The notes under the pieces: generated by a model
Told to the model about the DNA's origin: nothing
Databases searched by the model: none
What the model saw: only the letters and a program-made list of their open reading frames with translations
Shown here: piece after piece, positions 16,517 through 25,110 of the stretch
Layout of the letters: every line of letters begins with the position of its first letter
Position numbering within the stretch: position 1 is the first letter of the stretch
Translations under genes and position numbers: made by a program
DNA from: Psychrobacillus sp. NEAU-3TGS
GTDB lineage: Bacteria; Bacillota; Bacilli; Bacillales_A; Planococcaceae
Direction: 5' to 3'
DNA length: 64,000 bases
NCBI RefSeq assembly: GCF_029955155.1
Contig: NZ_JAPNOZ010000006.1
Span: 277,638 to 341,637 of the forward strand

Positions 16517-19230
16517 TTCACATTCCCTCCACTTCCGGCTAATATGTCAGCTACTTCAACGATATGTGCATCTTTCCATCCATATCGCATATTTTCATGA
16601 CATGTAAAATACAGTAGTTGATGTTTTTTCTGTAGCTCTGTCATTAATTGTACCATGTGTTGCAGCCTGAAACGATCGAAATGTACAAAAGGATCGTCCA
16701 TTATAATTGGAAAAGGTGTCGTCCCTTTTAATGCTACTGCAAGTGCAATTCGAAGCGAAATATAAGCTTGTTCTTTAGTTGCTTGGCTAAGCTCGGCAAT
16801 TTTAAATCGCTGTCCGTTTGATCTGACTGCCTCAAAATTTCCCTCTGGCGACAGGATTAATGCTTCATAAACATTGGCTGTGAGCGTGCGAAAATAGCTC
16901 TGTGCGTACTCCAATACTTCTGGGAGACGTTTTTCCTTTAACTGTGCAAAAGTTTGTTGTATCGCTTCTACAACCGCCTTATAAGCAGCCCACTTTTTCA
17001 CTAATTCATATAGCTCTGTCTTTTTCTGTTCTAACAGCTGTAGCCTTTCACTTTGTTCATCATTTTCGATCAACATTTTTGTTTTGTATTGAAGGGTTGC
17101 CTTTTCTTCTAGCAATTGATTCCGTGCTTGTTGAGAGGCTTGTAATTTTTCTTTGCAGTCTAGTTCAAAGCTTTCGTTAAAATCATGCATATTTATTTCT
17201 CTATTGTCTAGTTGCATTCTAATTTGCTCGATTTCTTTTGTTAGCGCTAGTTTCTCTTCATAAATATTAAATGCAGTGTAATAGTCTTCTTCTGTTTCTA
17301 CATTCGCTTCCTTGAATAGCTCCCCAACTTTTTTGGCATATGTGGTAAGAACTAATCTAGTTTCCTGTATTTTTGTTTCCAGCTGTTCAATCTTTTCAGC
17401 TTTAAAACCCTGTTCCTCTGCTTTTCTCTTTTCTGTTAAATAATATTCACGCAGCTGGTGAAAAAGCATCTCTTCTATTAACTGGATGGCTGCCACTTCC
17501 TTGGCTCGTCCGAATAGTGTTTGTAATCTTTTACTTACTTCATATAATTTAATTTCCATTTGATCTAATAGCATTTGTTGCTCTTGAATCATTCGAAGTC
17601 TATTAAAAACTTTAGGCAACAAGCTTGGGGAAAGCTGTTCACTAATATGGTACTCTGCTAAAAATGCACGTACCTGATGACCAATCTCACTTTTTTCACC
17701 TTCTAGTTCACGTATAGTATATTCAAGCCGTTCTATTTGCTCTTTTAAAGCCTGTTGTTCTTTCAACAACAAGTGCTCATACTTTTGCACATCATTTGTT
17801 TGTTGCAATGTCTTAAGCAGGAACGTAAAGCCAACGTAAACAATCACACTAATAAGGACAGTTGTGAGTGCAATTATCCAATTTGCTTGGAGAAAGCTAA
17901 ATGTAAAACCGATTAAAAGAATGACTGCAATAAGCAAGAAAGCTATCCCGTTTGGATTGTTCTTCTGGGAAGAGGATCTGTTTGTTCGTTTCGATTCGTT
18001 TAAATGATGTTGATGTTTTGCGAAGTCTTCTTTTTTCATTTGCAATAAACGATTTTCTTGCACGATTTGTCTATCTAGTTGTTCTTGTTTTTTTAAGAAG
18101 GAAACAAGTTTATCCTCCTTCCCAATGGAAACATCCGCTTGAACCATTTGGGTTAAGCTTTTTTCCCAATCTACACCTATTAGAGCTAATTGTTGCATTT
18201 GACTTTGCAAAGTTTTACTTTGTTCCTCTTCTATTTGTATTCGCTTTGCTCTTAGCTCATGCCACTCGCTTTCATTGTTTAAAAAAACCTGTATTGCTTC
18301 TAATTCTTCTTGCGAAAGGACAGTTTTACTGGTTGTTATCAATTTGAGTTCTTCTTTTATTTGTTCGTTGGCAATTTTTAGGCTTGTTTCTTTATCTTTT
18401 ATTTGTTCATATCTCCGTATGCCATCTGATGGGAAGGTTTGATGGTCTATCTTGTTCAGTGCTTGTTCTAACGCTATTTCTTTTTCTTTTATGGGCTTTA
18501 GTTGCTTCCACTGTATATATTGTTGTAATTGATCAGAGATATTTTTCTCCTCTTCTAGTCTTTCCGCGATGAGCAATTCCAGTTCATGTAGACGTTTAAT
18601 AGAAGGCTCATACATCTGTACTTCTTCCATCTGTTGTTTCCATGCTAACTCCAATGCTCGTAACTCTTCCATTTTTTGATTGATCAATGGTTTCTTCCCA
18701 GTAGGCTTAAAGAGCTCTCCCATTTCTTTTACAAATTGCGTTTCCACGTTTGTTAACATGTCCATACCAGTCGTGCCTGAGGTAAGAAGTGTTCTAGTCA
18801 GCTCTTCTTCTGTCATTTTTTCGAAGCCTTGCAATTGAAGCAATGAAAAAGAGAAAATCGCTTCGAAATCTGTACGACTGTATGAATGAAGTAAAGATGA
18901 AAGTTCCTTCTCCCCACCTCTTGTACCATCTTCAAAATATAGGGTGACGTCCCCACTTGCCTTCCCTTTTACCCGTTCTATTATCACACGAGCCCCATGC
19001 TGATCTATTAGATGAATTTTACCACCGTACATCGCCCCACTTTTAGGTTCGTAGCGTAAAAGCTGTGCATTTTTTTGTGGGAATCCAAAGAGAATGTGTA
19101 AAATGAATTGCTGAATTGTAGACTTTCCGGCTTCATTTTCCCCGTAAAAGACATTGATCCCATTCATTAAACTGATTTCTACATTTTCATGTTTTCCAAA
19201 ACCATAAATATGGAGCTTTTCTATTTTCAC
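16513..19230 (-). CDS. yhaN: SbcC/Rad50-like ATPase YhaN with mid-coil membrane hairpin
   Basis: 905 aa. Rad50/SbcC-like architecture: Walker [12 protein letters not shown] near residue 35, two long coiled-coil arms, and a C-terminal lobe with a signature-like region ([20 protein letters not shown]) and Walker B ([12 protein letters not shown]). Where Rad50 has a zinc hook there are two strongly hydrophobic stretches (about 425-480: [20 protein letters not shown] and [19 protein letters not shown]), so the coil apex is probably membrane-inserted. It overlaps yhaO (metallophosphoesterase) and yhaM by 4 nt each, indicating a nuclease complex. Role in DNA or RNA processing is inferred. Confidence 0.88.
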   Translation of the reverse strand: MKIEKLHIYGFGKHENVEISLMNGINVFYGENEAGKSTIQQFILHILFGFPQKNAQLLRYEPKSGAMYGGKIHLIDQHGARVIIERVKGKASGDVTLYFEDGTRGGEKELSSLLHSYSRTDFEAIFSFSLLQLQGFEKMTEEELTRTLLTSGTTGMDMLTNVETQFVKEMGELFKPTGKKPLINQKMEELRALELAWKQQMEEVQMYEPSIKRLHELELLIAERLEEEKNISDQLQQYIQWKQLKPIKEKEIALEQALNKIDHQTFPSDGIRRYEQIKDKETSLKIANEQIKEELKLITTSKTVLSQEELEAIQVFLNNESEWHELRAKRIQIEEEQSKTLQSQMQQLALIGVDWEKSLTQMVQADVSIGKEDKLVSFLKKQEQLDRQIVQENRLLQMKKEDFAKHQHHLNESKRTNRSSSQKNNPNGIAFLLIAVILLIGFTFSFLQANWIIALTTVLISVIVYVGFTFLLKTLQQTNDVQKYEHLLLKEQQALKEQIERLEYTIRELEGEKSEIGHQVRAFLAEYHISEQLSPSLLPKVFNRLRMIQEQQMLLDQMEIKLYEVSKRLQTLFGRAKEVAAIQLIEEMLFHQLREYYLTEKRKAEEQGFKAEKIEQLETKIQETRLVLTTYAKKVGELFKEANVETEEDYYTAFNIYEEKLALTKEIEQIRMQLDNREINMHDFNESFELDCKEKLQASQQARNQLLEEKATLQYKTKMLIENDEQSERLQLLEQKKTELYELVKKWAAYKAVVEAIQQTFAQLKEKRLPEVLEYAQSYFRTLTANVYEALILSPEGNFEAVRSNGQRFKIAELSQATKEQAYISLRIALAVALKGTTPFPIIMDDPFVHFDRFRLQHMVQLMTELQKKHQLLYFTCHENMRYGWKDAHIVEVADILAGSGGNVK

Positions 19231-20438
19231 TGTTTATCCACCTTTTCCCCCGCTTTTGAAAGGAGTTGTTCTGCCTCTTGCAGCGTCTCATTCAAAAACA
19301 GTTCATCTACTGTAGGTAAATATCTACTACCTTTAGGATGTCGATACAGATCCTTTAAAACATGCTTCCAATCCCATGAATCCCATTCATTCATCCTTTC
19401 CAAAAGCATATTTAATTCTTTTCTATCTTTTTTAGGATGAGCTATATACAAGTCCTTTACAAGGATAAATGGACTTTCCATCTCCAAGCTTTCTTGTAAG
19501 AGTAGTAGCCACTCTTCCTTAGAGGAACCTTGAATGAGCTCGTTCGTCTCTTCACTAATATCTATTAAAATAAGTTCAATCAATGCATTTCCGTTTATTT
19601 TCCGATAGTGGTCTAGAGTTAGTTCGATATGTTTTATTAATTCATTTGCATGGACAATTCCCTCACAGGAAACTTCTACTACATCATAAATAAATACAGA
19701 TGATGGGATAAATTGAAGCATTGCATGATGCTTCGTTAAGGTGACCTCATAAAATCCTTTTACCCCTTTTTCGTTTCGGTGGCGGCTTTGTGTATTGCCT
19801 GGATATACAATAGGAGGATCATTATGCAATGTTTGCCGTTTATGGATATGGCCCAGAGCCCAATAATCATAGTCCTTTGCTATTAATTCTTGTATTTGAA
19901 AAGGGGCATATACATCGTGTTCTACATTTCCTTCCACACTACCATGCAACATGCCAATATGAATATGTTTACCGTTAGCAGTTGGGTAGTGGCGATGCAT
20001 TCCTTCTAAAACATGTCGCTCTTTATAGCTAAATCCTGATATATAAATTTCCTGTCCTTTAATATTTAGTGATTTTGTTTCCACTTCTCCTCCGAATACT
20101 TGCACATTGTCTGGAAGCTGAAACCGCACCCAATTTCCACTTAGATGATCATGGTTTCCATAGCAAATTAAAACAGGAATTCCTAATGATTGTAGCGATT
20201 CCATTCCTTTTTGAAATAGTGCTTGGGCACGTAAGCTTCGATTTTCTCCATCATAAATATCACCAACTATTAGGACGAAATCTGGCTTATTTTCCAATGC
20301 ATATTCTATAATATTTGTGAAAGCGTTAAATGTACTTTCACGTATGTCCTTCCACTTATCTTGCGGAATGGAGGAAATCCCTTTAAAAGGACTGTCCAAA
20401 TGCAAATCTGCTATATGAAGAAATCGAATTTCTGTCAT
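19227..20438 (-). CDS. yhaO: SbcD/Mre11-like metallophosphoesterase YhaO
   Basis: About 403 aa. Calcineurin-like phosphoesterase motifs are in order: DLHLDSP, GDIYDGENR, GNHDHLSG, GMLHGS and ALGHIHKR, which together bind two metal ions. The C-terminal cap resembles Mre11/SbcD. It probably supplies the nuclease active site to the YhaN ATPase next door. ATG 20438 has GAGGTGG 5 nt upstream; an in-frame GTG at 20447 is also possible. First gene of yhaO-yhaN-yhaM. Confidence 0.92.
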   Translation of the reverse strand: MTEIRFLHIADLHLDSPFKGISSIPQDKWKDIRESTFNAFTNIIEYALENKPDFVLIVGDIYDGENRSLRAQALFQKGMESLQSLGIPVLICYGNHDHLSGNWVRFQLPDNVQVFGGEVETKSLNIKGQEIYISGFSYKERHVLEGMHRHYPTANGKHIHIGMLHGSVEGNVEHDVYAPFQIQELIAKDYDYWALGHIHKRQTLHNDPPIVYPGNTQSRHRNEKGVKGFYEVTLTKHHAMLQFIPSSVFIYDVVEVSCEGIVHANELIKHIELTLDHYRKINGNALIELILIDISEETNELIQGSSKEEWLLLLQESLEMESPFILVKDLYIAHPKKDRKELNMLLERMNEWDSWDWKHVLKDLYRHPKGSRYLPTVDELFLNETLQEAEQLLSKAGEKVDKQ

Positions 20439-20486
20439 TGCTTCCACCTCACTCTAAAAACGAATATTTGTTCTTATTTTAACATA

Positions 20487-20530
20487 AAGAAAAGATTGCA
20501 TACAATTAAATGTAGGCAATCTTTTCTATT
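20487..20530 (-). terminator. Terminator of the small XRE operon
   Basis: AGAAAAGATTGC pairs with GCAATCTTTTCT; on the minus strand it follows the last gene of the operon at 20536. Confidence 0.7.
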
Positions 20531-20535
20531 CTTTA

Positions 20536-20733
20536 CTAATTATAAATGCGCTCTTTTTTCATTTGCCTAAGAGTTGCCATTAAGCTCGTGAATCCAGCTA
20601 AAAAAGCTGGGAAAATACTGAAAACCAGAAACTTCCAATTCTCTGTTATTAATGAGACACATAGAAAAATCAACGGAATTCCAATTAATGCAAATAAGGA
20701 AACACCTAGCGCTAATTTTGTATTGCTTTTCAT
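20536..20733 (-). CDS. Small membrane protein of the XRE operon
   Basis: 65 aa, two transmembrane helices (LALGVSLFALIGIPLIFLCV and FLVFSIFPAFLAGFTSL) and a basic tail (RQMKKERIYN). ATG 20733 is downstream of GGAGGAG. Last of three co-directional genes starting with an XRE regulator. Family not recognised. Confidence 0.65.
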   Translation of the reverse strand: MKSNTKLALGVSLFALIGIPLIFLCVSLITENWKFLVFSIFPAFLAGFTSLMATLRQMKKERIYN

Positions 20734-20755
20734 ATTCAGTACTCCTCCATTCATT

Positions 20756-21067
20756 CTAGTTAGACCTATTGGCGATGAGTGACCCGATTGCATAGGAGAG
20801 CATATGAATCACCCAAATTGCAGTCATTAAGAAGAAAGCTAACCCTGGCCCTTCCATAAAAATAATTATCAGCCACACGATTAATATAGTTATCGTAGTA
20901 ACAGTCCAAGATAAAGAGCGTGCCTTTTCATGGATTCTAACATAACGTTCATCAAACCATCTTTTTTGCTTTCCAATCCGTCTCATGACCAAAAATACTA
21001 TCGCTATGATGACAATCGCTAAAGGTAAACCTATTAAAAATGAAAATAAATCAAACCCCTCATACAT
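20756..21067 (-). CDS. Three-helix membrane protein paired with XRE regulator
   Basis: 103 aa with helices near residues 9-28, 52-71 and 76-97 and a charged cytoplasmic loop (RRIGKQKRWFDERYVRIHEK). It resembles the small DUF2178/DUF3796-like membrane proteins commonly encoded next to a short Cro-like regulator in Firmicutes. It starts 2 nt after the regulator's stop codon, so the two are co-translated. Function unknown; a signalling or toxin-immunity role is possible but unsupported. Confidence 0.7.
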   Translation of the reverse strand: MYEGFDLFSFLIGLPLAIVIIAIVFLVMRRIGKQKRWFDERYVRIHEKARSLSWTVTTITILIVWLIIIFMEGPGLAFFLMTAIWVIHMLSYAIGSLIANRSN

Positions 21068-21069
21068 CC

Positions 21070-21267
21070 CTATTCCTCCTCATATATAAATATTTCCTCA
21101 ATCGTACATTGGAACAATTTTGAAAGCTTAAAAGCTAATGTAATCGATGGATTATAACGTCCTTTTTCTAATGAACTGATTGTTTGCCTAGAAACATCTA
21201 ACCTGATTGACAGGTCATCCTGCGTCATCCCAAGCGCCATTCGCTTTTCTCTAACTAAATTTTCCAT
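21070..21267 (-). CDS. Small XRE/Cro-type regulator
   Basis: 65 aa made almost entirely of a lambda-repressor-like helix-turn-helix (VREKRMALGMTQDDLSIRLD, VSRQTISSLEKGRYNPSITL) followed by KLFQCTIEEIF, the pattern of YozG-type regulators. I chose ATG 21267 because GAAGGTG precedes it. Three 16-bp palindromic sites lie upstream (21287-21347), so it very likely represses its own operon of two membrane proteins. Confidence 0.88.
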   Translation of the reverse strand: MENLVREKRMALGMTQDDLSIRLDVSRQTISSLEKGRYNPSITLAFKLSKLFQCTIEEIFIYEEE

Positions 21268-21286
21268 GTGTACACCTTCTTTCTTT

Positions 21287-21347
21287 GTAAAGCTAGCTTT
21301 ACGTAAAGTATACTTTACACCCCATTTCGTTGTCAAGCTTACTTTAC
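21287..21347. promoter_or_regulatory. Operator cluster of the small XRE regulator
   Basis: Two adjoining perfect 16-bp palindromes, GTAAAGCTAGCTTTAC (21287-21302) and GTAAAGTATACTTTAC (21303-21318), and a third imperfect one, GTCAAGCTTACTTTAC (21332-21347). They lie 20-80 bp before the regulator start, where its promoter should be. The shared GTAAAG half-site defines the probable recognition sequence. Confidence 0.8.
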
Positions 21348-21407
21348 ATTTATTTTTAGAATTTTTAATGTATAATAGAATGGAGACGAATAAAGGGGTG
21401 TGTTTTC

Positions 21408-21593
21408 ATGAAAACATATAAATTTACTGCATTTGAACCAACAGGAAAGCTAATTGTTGAAGAAACATGGACTTTCGAAAATGATGAGGAAGCGAAGAAA
21501 AAAGGGGAAGCAGCAATCGAAGAAAAAGGTCTGCTTGAAAAGACACATCGTTTAGTAAATAGCGCAGGGAAACTTGTATTGTTTCATGTATGA
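21408..21593 (+). CDS. yhzD: YhzD-like small protein
   Basis: 61 aa, soluble, with a beta-rich N-terminus (YKFTAFEPTGKLIVEETWTF), a charged helix and a C-terminal strand. Size and sequence match the YhzD family, encoded near yhaO in B. subtilis. AAAGGGGTG precedes the ATG and a terminator follows. Function unknown. Confidence 0.75.
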   Translation: MKTYKFTAFEPTGKLIVEETWTFENDEEAKKKGEAAIEEKGLLEKTHRLVNSAGKLVLFHV

Positions 21594-21599
21594 ACTAGT

Positions 21600-21636
21600 G
21601 AGGACTAAAACCGTCTTGGTTTTAGTCCTTTTTTTG
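21600..21636 (+). terminator. Terminator of yhzD
   Basis: GGACTAAAACC/GGTTTTAGTCC stem followed by seven T residues. Confidence 0.9.
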
Positions 21637-21656
21637 TGCTTTTTTCCTGGAGAATG

Positions 21657-21889
21657 AATTTAGTTGGAATTCTAGCGTGGTTAGTTCGAAAAACGGAGGG
21701 TTTAGTTGGAATTTTGAGGCATTTAGTTTAGAAAGGATATTTTTACCATCTAAATGTCCTGAGAAAGCGGGATTTTGGCGGGATTTTTCTTGAGAATTGA
21801 GTTTAGTTGGAATTCTAGCGTATTTAGTTGGAAAAACGGAGGGTTTAGTTGGAATTCTGAGGCATTTAGTTGAAAAGGATATTTTTCCC
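21657..21889 (+). repeat. Two tandem copies of the TTTAGTTGGAA repeat (plus orientation)
   Basis: Copy 1 spans about 21657-21748 and copy 2 about 21799-21889. Copy 2 shows the unit clearly: TTTAGTTGGAA plus 10 bases, three times at an exact 21-bp step, then TTTAGTTGAAAAGGATATTT. The order of units and spacer sequences matches the locus at 3805-4050, in the opposite orientation. It sits between the convergent yhzD and enoyl-CoA hydratase genes. Confidence 0.85.
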
Positions 21890-21898
21890 ACAAAAATA

Positions 21899-21927
21899 GC
21901 AGAAGATCACTTATGTTGATCTTCTGC
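21899..21927 (-). terminator. Terminator of the enoyl-CoA hydratase gene
   Basis: Perfect 11-bp stem GCAGAAGATCA/TGATCTTCTGC, followed on the minus strand by TATTTTTG. Confidence 0.8.
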
Positions 21928-21941
21928 AGTTAATTCGTTAA

Positions 21942-22721
21942 CTATTGTCCTTGGAATGCGGGTTTGCGTTTTGCAACGAATGCATTAATGCCCTCTATAT
22001 GATCAGCGGTTTTACGCATTGCGGTTTGAGTAATTGCTTCTTGCTTAAGTATGGATTGCAGTTCCTCTTTTTTACTTGCATGTAAAATTTCTTTTGAGGC
22101 AATCATCGCTGCGATTGGCGATTGCAGGAGCTTTTGTGCATAGGATGTTGCGGTTGCCCATCCAAGACTATCAGAAGCAACTTCATCTACTAAACCAAGC
22201 TCTTTTGCCTCTATCCCTTTTAACAACTGACCACTCCATATAAGTTGCTTTGCTTTTGAAACTCCCACTCTTTCTTTTAAGAAGAAGTGTCCTCCTCCAT
22301 CTGGAACTAATCCAATACCTATAAAGTTCATTGCCAATTTACTATTTTCTTCGGCAATGACTATATCACAGCCAAGTACCATACTAAAACCAAGTCCAGC
22401 TGCTGCTCCGTGTACAGATGCGATTGTAATTTGCGGTAAAGTATATAATGCTAATGCAATGCGTGATACATATTCCATCGCTTCTTCTATATTAAAAGGA
22501 TTTTCTGTATTGATCATCGCTTTAATATCTCCGCCAGCTGAAAATGCACGTCCCTCTCCTCTAAGCAGTAGTACTTGAATAGAAGTATCTTCCTTTAGGG
22601 ATTCCAAACAAACGGCTAGCTCTTGCATCATCATTTCATTCATCGAATTCATTGCTTCTGGTCGATTTAATGTTAATGTAGCAATTCTTCCTTCTTTTTC
22701 TAATCTTAACGTGTTATACAT
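21942..22721 (-). CDS. Enoyl-CoA hydratase/isomerase family protein
   Basis: 259-aa crotonase-fold protein. Oxyanion-hole motifs are AFSAGGDIKAM and HGAAAGLGFSMVLGCD; the acidic segment LVPDGGGHFFL matches PaaG-type hydratase/isomerases. Probably acts on CoA thioesters in fatty-acid or aromatic-acid degradation; the exact substrate is unclear. In position near yhaO it corresponds to B. subtilis yhaR. Confidence 0.88.
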   Translation of the reverse strand: MYNTLRLEKEGRIATLTLNRPEAMNSMNEMMMQELAVCLESLKEDTSIQVLLLRGEGRAFSAGGDIKAMINTENPFNIEEAMEYVSRIALALYTLPQITIASVHGAAAGLGFSMVLGCDIVIAEENSKLAMNFIGIGLVPDGGGHFFLKERVGVSKAKQLIWSGQLLKGIEAKELGLVDEVASDSLGWATATSYAQKLLQSPIAAMIASKEILHASKKEELQSILKQEAITQTAMRKTADHIEGINAFVAKRKPAFQGQ

Positions 22722-22799
22722 TCCATACTCCCCTTTGTCAGTGAATAGTCATTCATTAATAATACATTCGTCATCCCTTACAATATTCCTTCTTTATAA

Positions 22800-22841
22800 T
22801 ATAAAAAGGATCTCATCCAATTGTGGAGAGATCCTTTTTAT
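22800..22841 (-). terminator. Terminator of yheA
   Basis: ATAAAAAGGATCTC pairs with GAGATCCTTTTTAT, partly overlapping the yheA stop. Confidence 0.85.
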
Positions 22842-23185
22842 CAAATGCCTTCGTATAATTCTTGTACTGGTTTGATTAATACACGATTTACTTCTTCAAT
22901 CAACTGACTTAATCCCATTTCGGCTTGAAGCATTTTTGAAATCTTCTCATTGTTTTGGGCAAGCTGTGCAGTTTTTTGCGCATATTCTAATTCTTCGCCA
23001 GCAATTTCTTCGCCTTTCATTTGCTTTTCTTGAAGAGTTAATTGGATTTTGCGAAAGCTTTGGAATAATGCTAGTGCTTCTGCATCTGCTTTTACAGCAT
23101 CAACAGCCGCCTGTACGTTTGCGAACTCGTTTGTTTTTCGTAATGTCGCTTCTAATTTGTTAATGTCATCATAAATATTGATCAT
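22841..23185 (-). CDS. yheA: YlbF/YmcA-family protein YheA
   Basis: 114 aa, all helical, matching the YheA/YmcA/YlbF family (IYDDINKLEATLRKTNEFAN, FQSFRKIQLTLQEKQMKGEE, AEMGLSQLIEEVNRVL). Relatives YlbF, YmcA and YaaT form a complex affecting RNase Y and development in B. subtilis; YheA itself has no defined role. It lies 15 nt downstream of yheB in a likely operon. Confidence 0.9.
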   Translation of the reverse strand: MINIYDDINKLEATLRKTNEFANVQAAVDAVKADAEALALFQSFRKIQLTLQEKQMKGEEIAGEELEYAQKTAQLAQNNEKISKMLQAEMGLSQLIEEVNRVLIKPVQELYEGI

Positions 23186-23200
23186 TATTGTTAGCCCCTT

Positions 23201-24352
23201 TTATCCCGTTATAAATACAATAATTCCTTGAATAATCCCGATGAGACCCCCAAGAAATCCACCTAAAACGGTAATCATTTTAAATTCTCTTTTCGATATA
23301 CCAAGTACAATATCTTCCAAACGTTCTACTGGGAAAGAATCGACTTGCTCTTTTACCATATCTTCTAATTTCATTTTACGCAACACTTCTTCTAATTTTG
23401 CTTCAGCTTCTATAAAAGCAAAATTAGTAAGCCTCGGAACAAGCTTTGTTTGTGTCCATTCTGTTGCTTCCGGAAAATAATGGACTAAGCTATGACTTAA
23501 ACGTTCTTCAATAGCCAATTGCTCAGTTAAATACTTCTTCACATTCGCAATGACCGGTTCAAAATCGAATCCATCAATCATCTCCACAATTGGGCGATCT
23601 TTTAGCTTTTCCCATTCATTTCGTACAATATTTTCTAACATATTCTTTGTTCCTGGTGCTTTTAAAAATTTCAAGATTTCGGGTTGCACTTTTCCAGCAA
23701 GTGAAGAAGATTCTCCAACGAACATTTGAATCATACTTCCGAGTGTTCCTTTAGTGGAAAGGAAATCATCGATTAAGTTTTTTACCGTCATTTTCCCTTG
23801 TTCGGACTCGAAAAACTCTTCTCCCTTTTCCAGAATATAAGCAACTATTTCTCCGACTTTTGTATCTGCTTTTTGTTGCCATTCGGCAGGTGCTAGCTCA
23901 CGAATCGTTTCCTGTTCAAATCTTGATTTTAGTTGTTGAAATTGGATATCTACTTGGTTTTCAATTTTTCCATTTGCCATGGACGCAATATTTTCAAGAC
24001 CACCAAGCTTCAGCCAATCAGCAATTGTTTTATCGGAAAGAAGTATTTTTTCATTCAATTGGCGGACGATCAATTTTGTTGTCTTTTCTTGCATTTCTTC
24101 ATTGAAATATTTTCGTTTAAAAATGTCAGGGGTTAATAGGTGATTAATCACTGTATTTCCTAGTTGTTTTGCCAGTTCATCTCTTCTTTTTGGTATTAAA
24201 CCTGGTGTGAATGGAACTCGCCATGGTCCAATATATTTTGCTTCATGCGGCCTAAATAACATTTTAATGGCCAAATGATTCGTTACTGCTCCTATAGCTG
24301 CTCCAACGATTGCCATAAATGCGATTGTCCATATAAAATTCATCTGTTTCAC
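23201..24352 (-). CDS. yheB: DUF445 membrane protein YheB
   Basis: 383 aa with one helix at each end (IWTIAFMAIVGAAIGAVTNH and TVLGGFLGGLIGIIQGIIVF) and a long, charged helical middle. The N-terminal motif VTNHLAIKMLFRP followed by PFTPGLIPKRR is the DUF445 signature. Upstream of yheA, as in B. subtilis. Function unknown. Confidence 0.9.
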   Translation of the reverse strand: MKQMNFIWTIAFMAIVGAAIGAVTNHLAIKMLFRPHEAKYIGPWRVPFTPGLIPKRRDELAKQLGNTVINHLLTPDIFKRKYFNEEMQEKTTKLIVRQLNEKILLSDKTIADWLKLGGLENIASMANGKIENQVDIQFQQLKSRFEQETIRELAPAEWQQKADTKVGEIVAYILEKGEEFFESEQGKMTVKNLIDDFLSTKGTLGSMIQMFVGESSSLAGKVQPEILKFLKAPGTKNMLENIVRNEWEKLKDRPIVEMIDGFDFEPVIANVKKYLTEQLAIEERLSHSLVHYFPEATEWTQTKLVPRLTNFAFIEAEAKLEEVLRKMKLEDMVKEQVDSFPVERLEDIVLGISKREFKMITVLGGFLGGLIGIIQGIIVFITG

Positions 24353-24409
24353 CTTTTTCCTCTAGCTTCTCACTTATTATAGCAGAGGAAGGACAAACAC
24401 TAAAAGAAT

Positions 24410-24799
24410 TTACAATGCGTTGTACATGGTTGAAAAACGAATAGCATGTTCTGTTTCGTCATGCATCGCTACAAATAGTGGAGCGTATGCTTGCTGGATC
24501 GGTATTTGGAGCAGCATTTCTTTATACATTTCAGCCGCTTCTAACTCATCTCTAATTGCGCTTTTTGCACATTCCTTTAAATCAAAACATTCTTTGGGTT
24601 CAGGGAAATCCTGTACAAATGTCCCAGTAAGCATATAATATAGTTGTTGGAACATTTCGTAATGGCTTTTTTCATCTATATATACATGCTCGATAAAACT
24701 TTGCCAATACGGGTCGTCAGTTAATTTATACATAGAACGATAAAAGTGATAATCTTCATATTCGTTTAGTATTGCTTGCTTTAATTTATCAGTAAACAA
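24410..24799 (-). CDS. Ferritin-like di-iron protein
   Basis: 129 aa, four-helix arrangement with carboxylate and His ligands in EYEDYHFYRSMY, DEKSHYEMF, RDELEAAEMYKEM and HDETEHAIRF, the pattern of rubrerythrin-like ferritin-like domains. It starts with TTG after AAGGAG. It could act in oxidative stress or as a spore-associated protein; the sequence does not decide. Confidence 0.75.
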   Translation of the reverse strand: MFTDKLKQAILNEYEDYHFYRSMYKLTDDPYWQSFIEHVYIDEKSHYEMFQQLYYMLTGTFVQDFPEPKECFDLKECAKSAIRDELEAAEMYKEMLLQIPIQQAYAPLFVAMHDETEHAIRFSTMYNAL

Positions 24800-24847
24800 T
24801 TTGACGCTCCTTCATTAGTCATTTCTACTAGTGTATGCGAGTAAATT

Positions 24848-25075
24848 ATGCCACATGAAAGGTTGATAGAATTGCTACAGCATTTTAGCTTCAAGCCACT
24901 ATATGAAAATAAGCAACTACCAGGTTGGTCTATTTCTTTCTTCTATAAGAAAGCAAGATACACAGCGGAATATGAACCAGATGGAACGATTAAATGGCTA
25001 GGCGAGACCCCAACTGACGAACAAGAAGTAAAGAACATGATTCATGAACTTATGCTTTTTCATGTATACGACTAA
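24848..25075 (+). CDS. yheE: YheE-family small protein
   Basis: 75 aa. The segment HFSFKPLYENKQLPGWSISF and the C-terminal EYEPDGTIKWLGETP match B. subtilis YheE (DUF5342), encoded in the same neighbourhood. Soluble, function unknown. It shares a bidirectional terminator with the MFS gene. Confidence 0.75.
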   Translation: MPHERLIELLQHFSFKPLYENKQLPGWSISFFYKKARYTAEYEPDGTIKWLGETPTDEQEVKNMIHELMLFHVYD

Positions 25076-25110
25076 AAAGTGCAAGAGAGTATTCTCCCTT
25101 GCACTTTTTA
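25073..25110. terminator. Bidirectional terminator yheE / MFS transporter
   Basis: AAAAAGTGCAAGAGAG pairs with TCTCCCTTGCACTTTTT, A/T-flanked. Confidence 0.85.
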
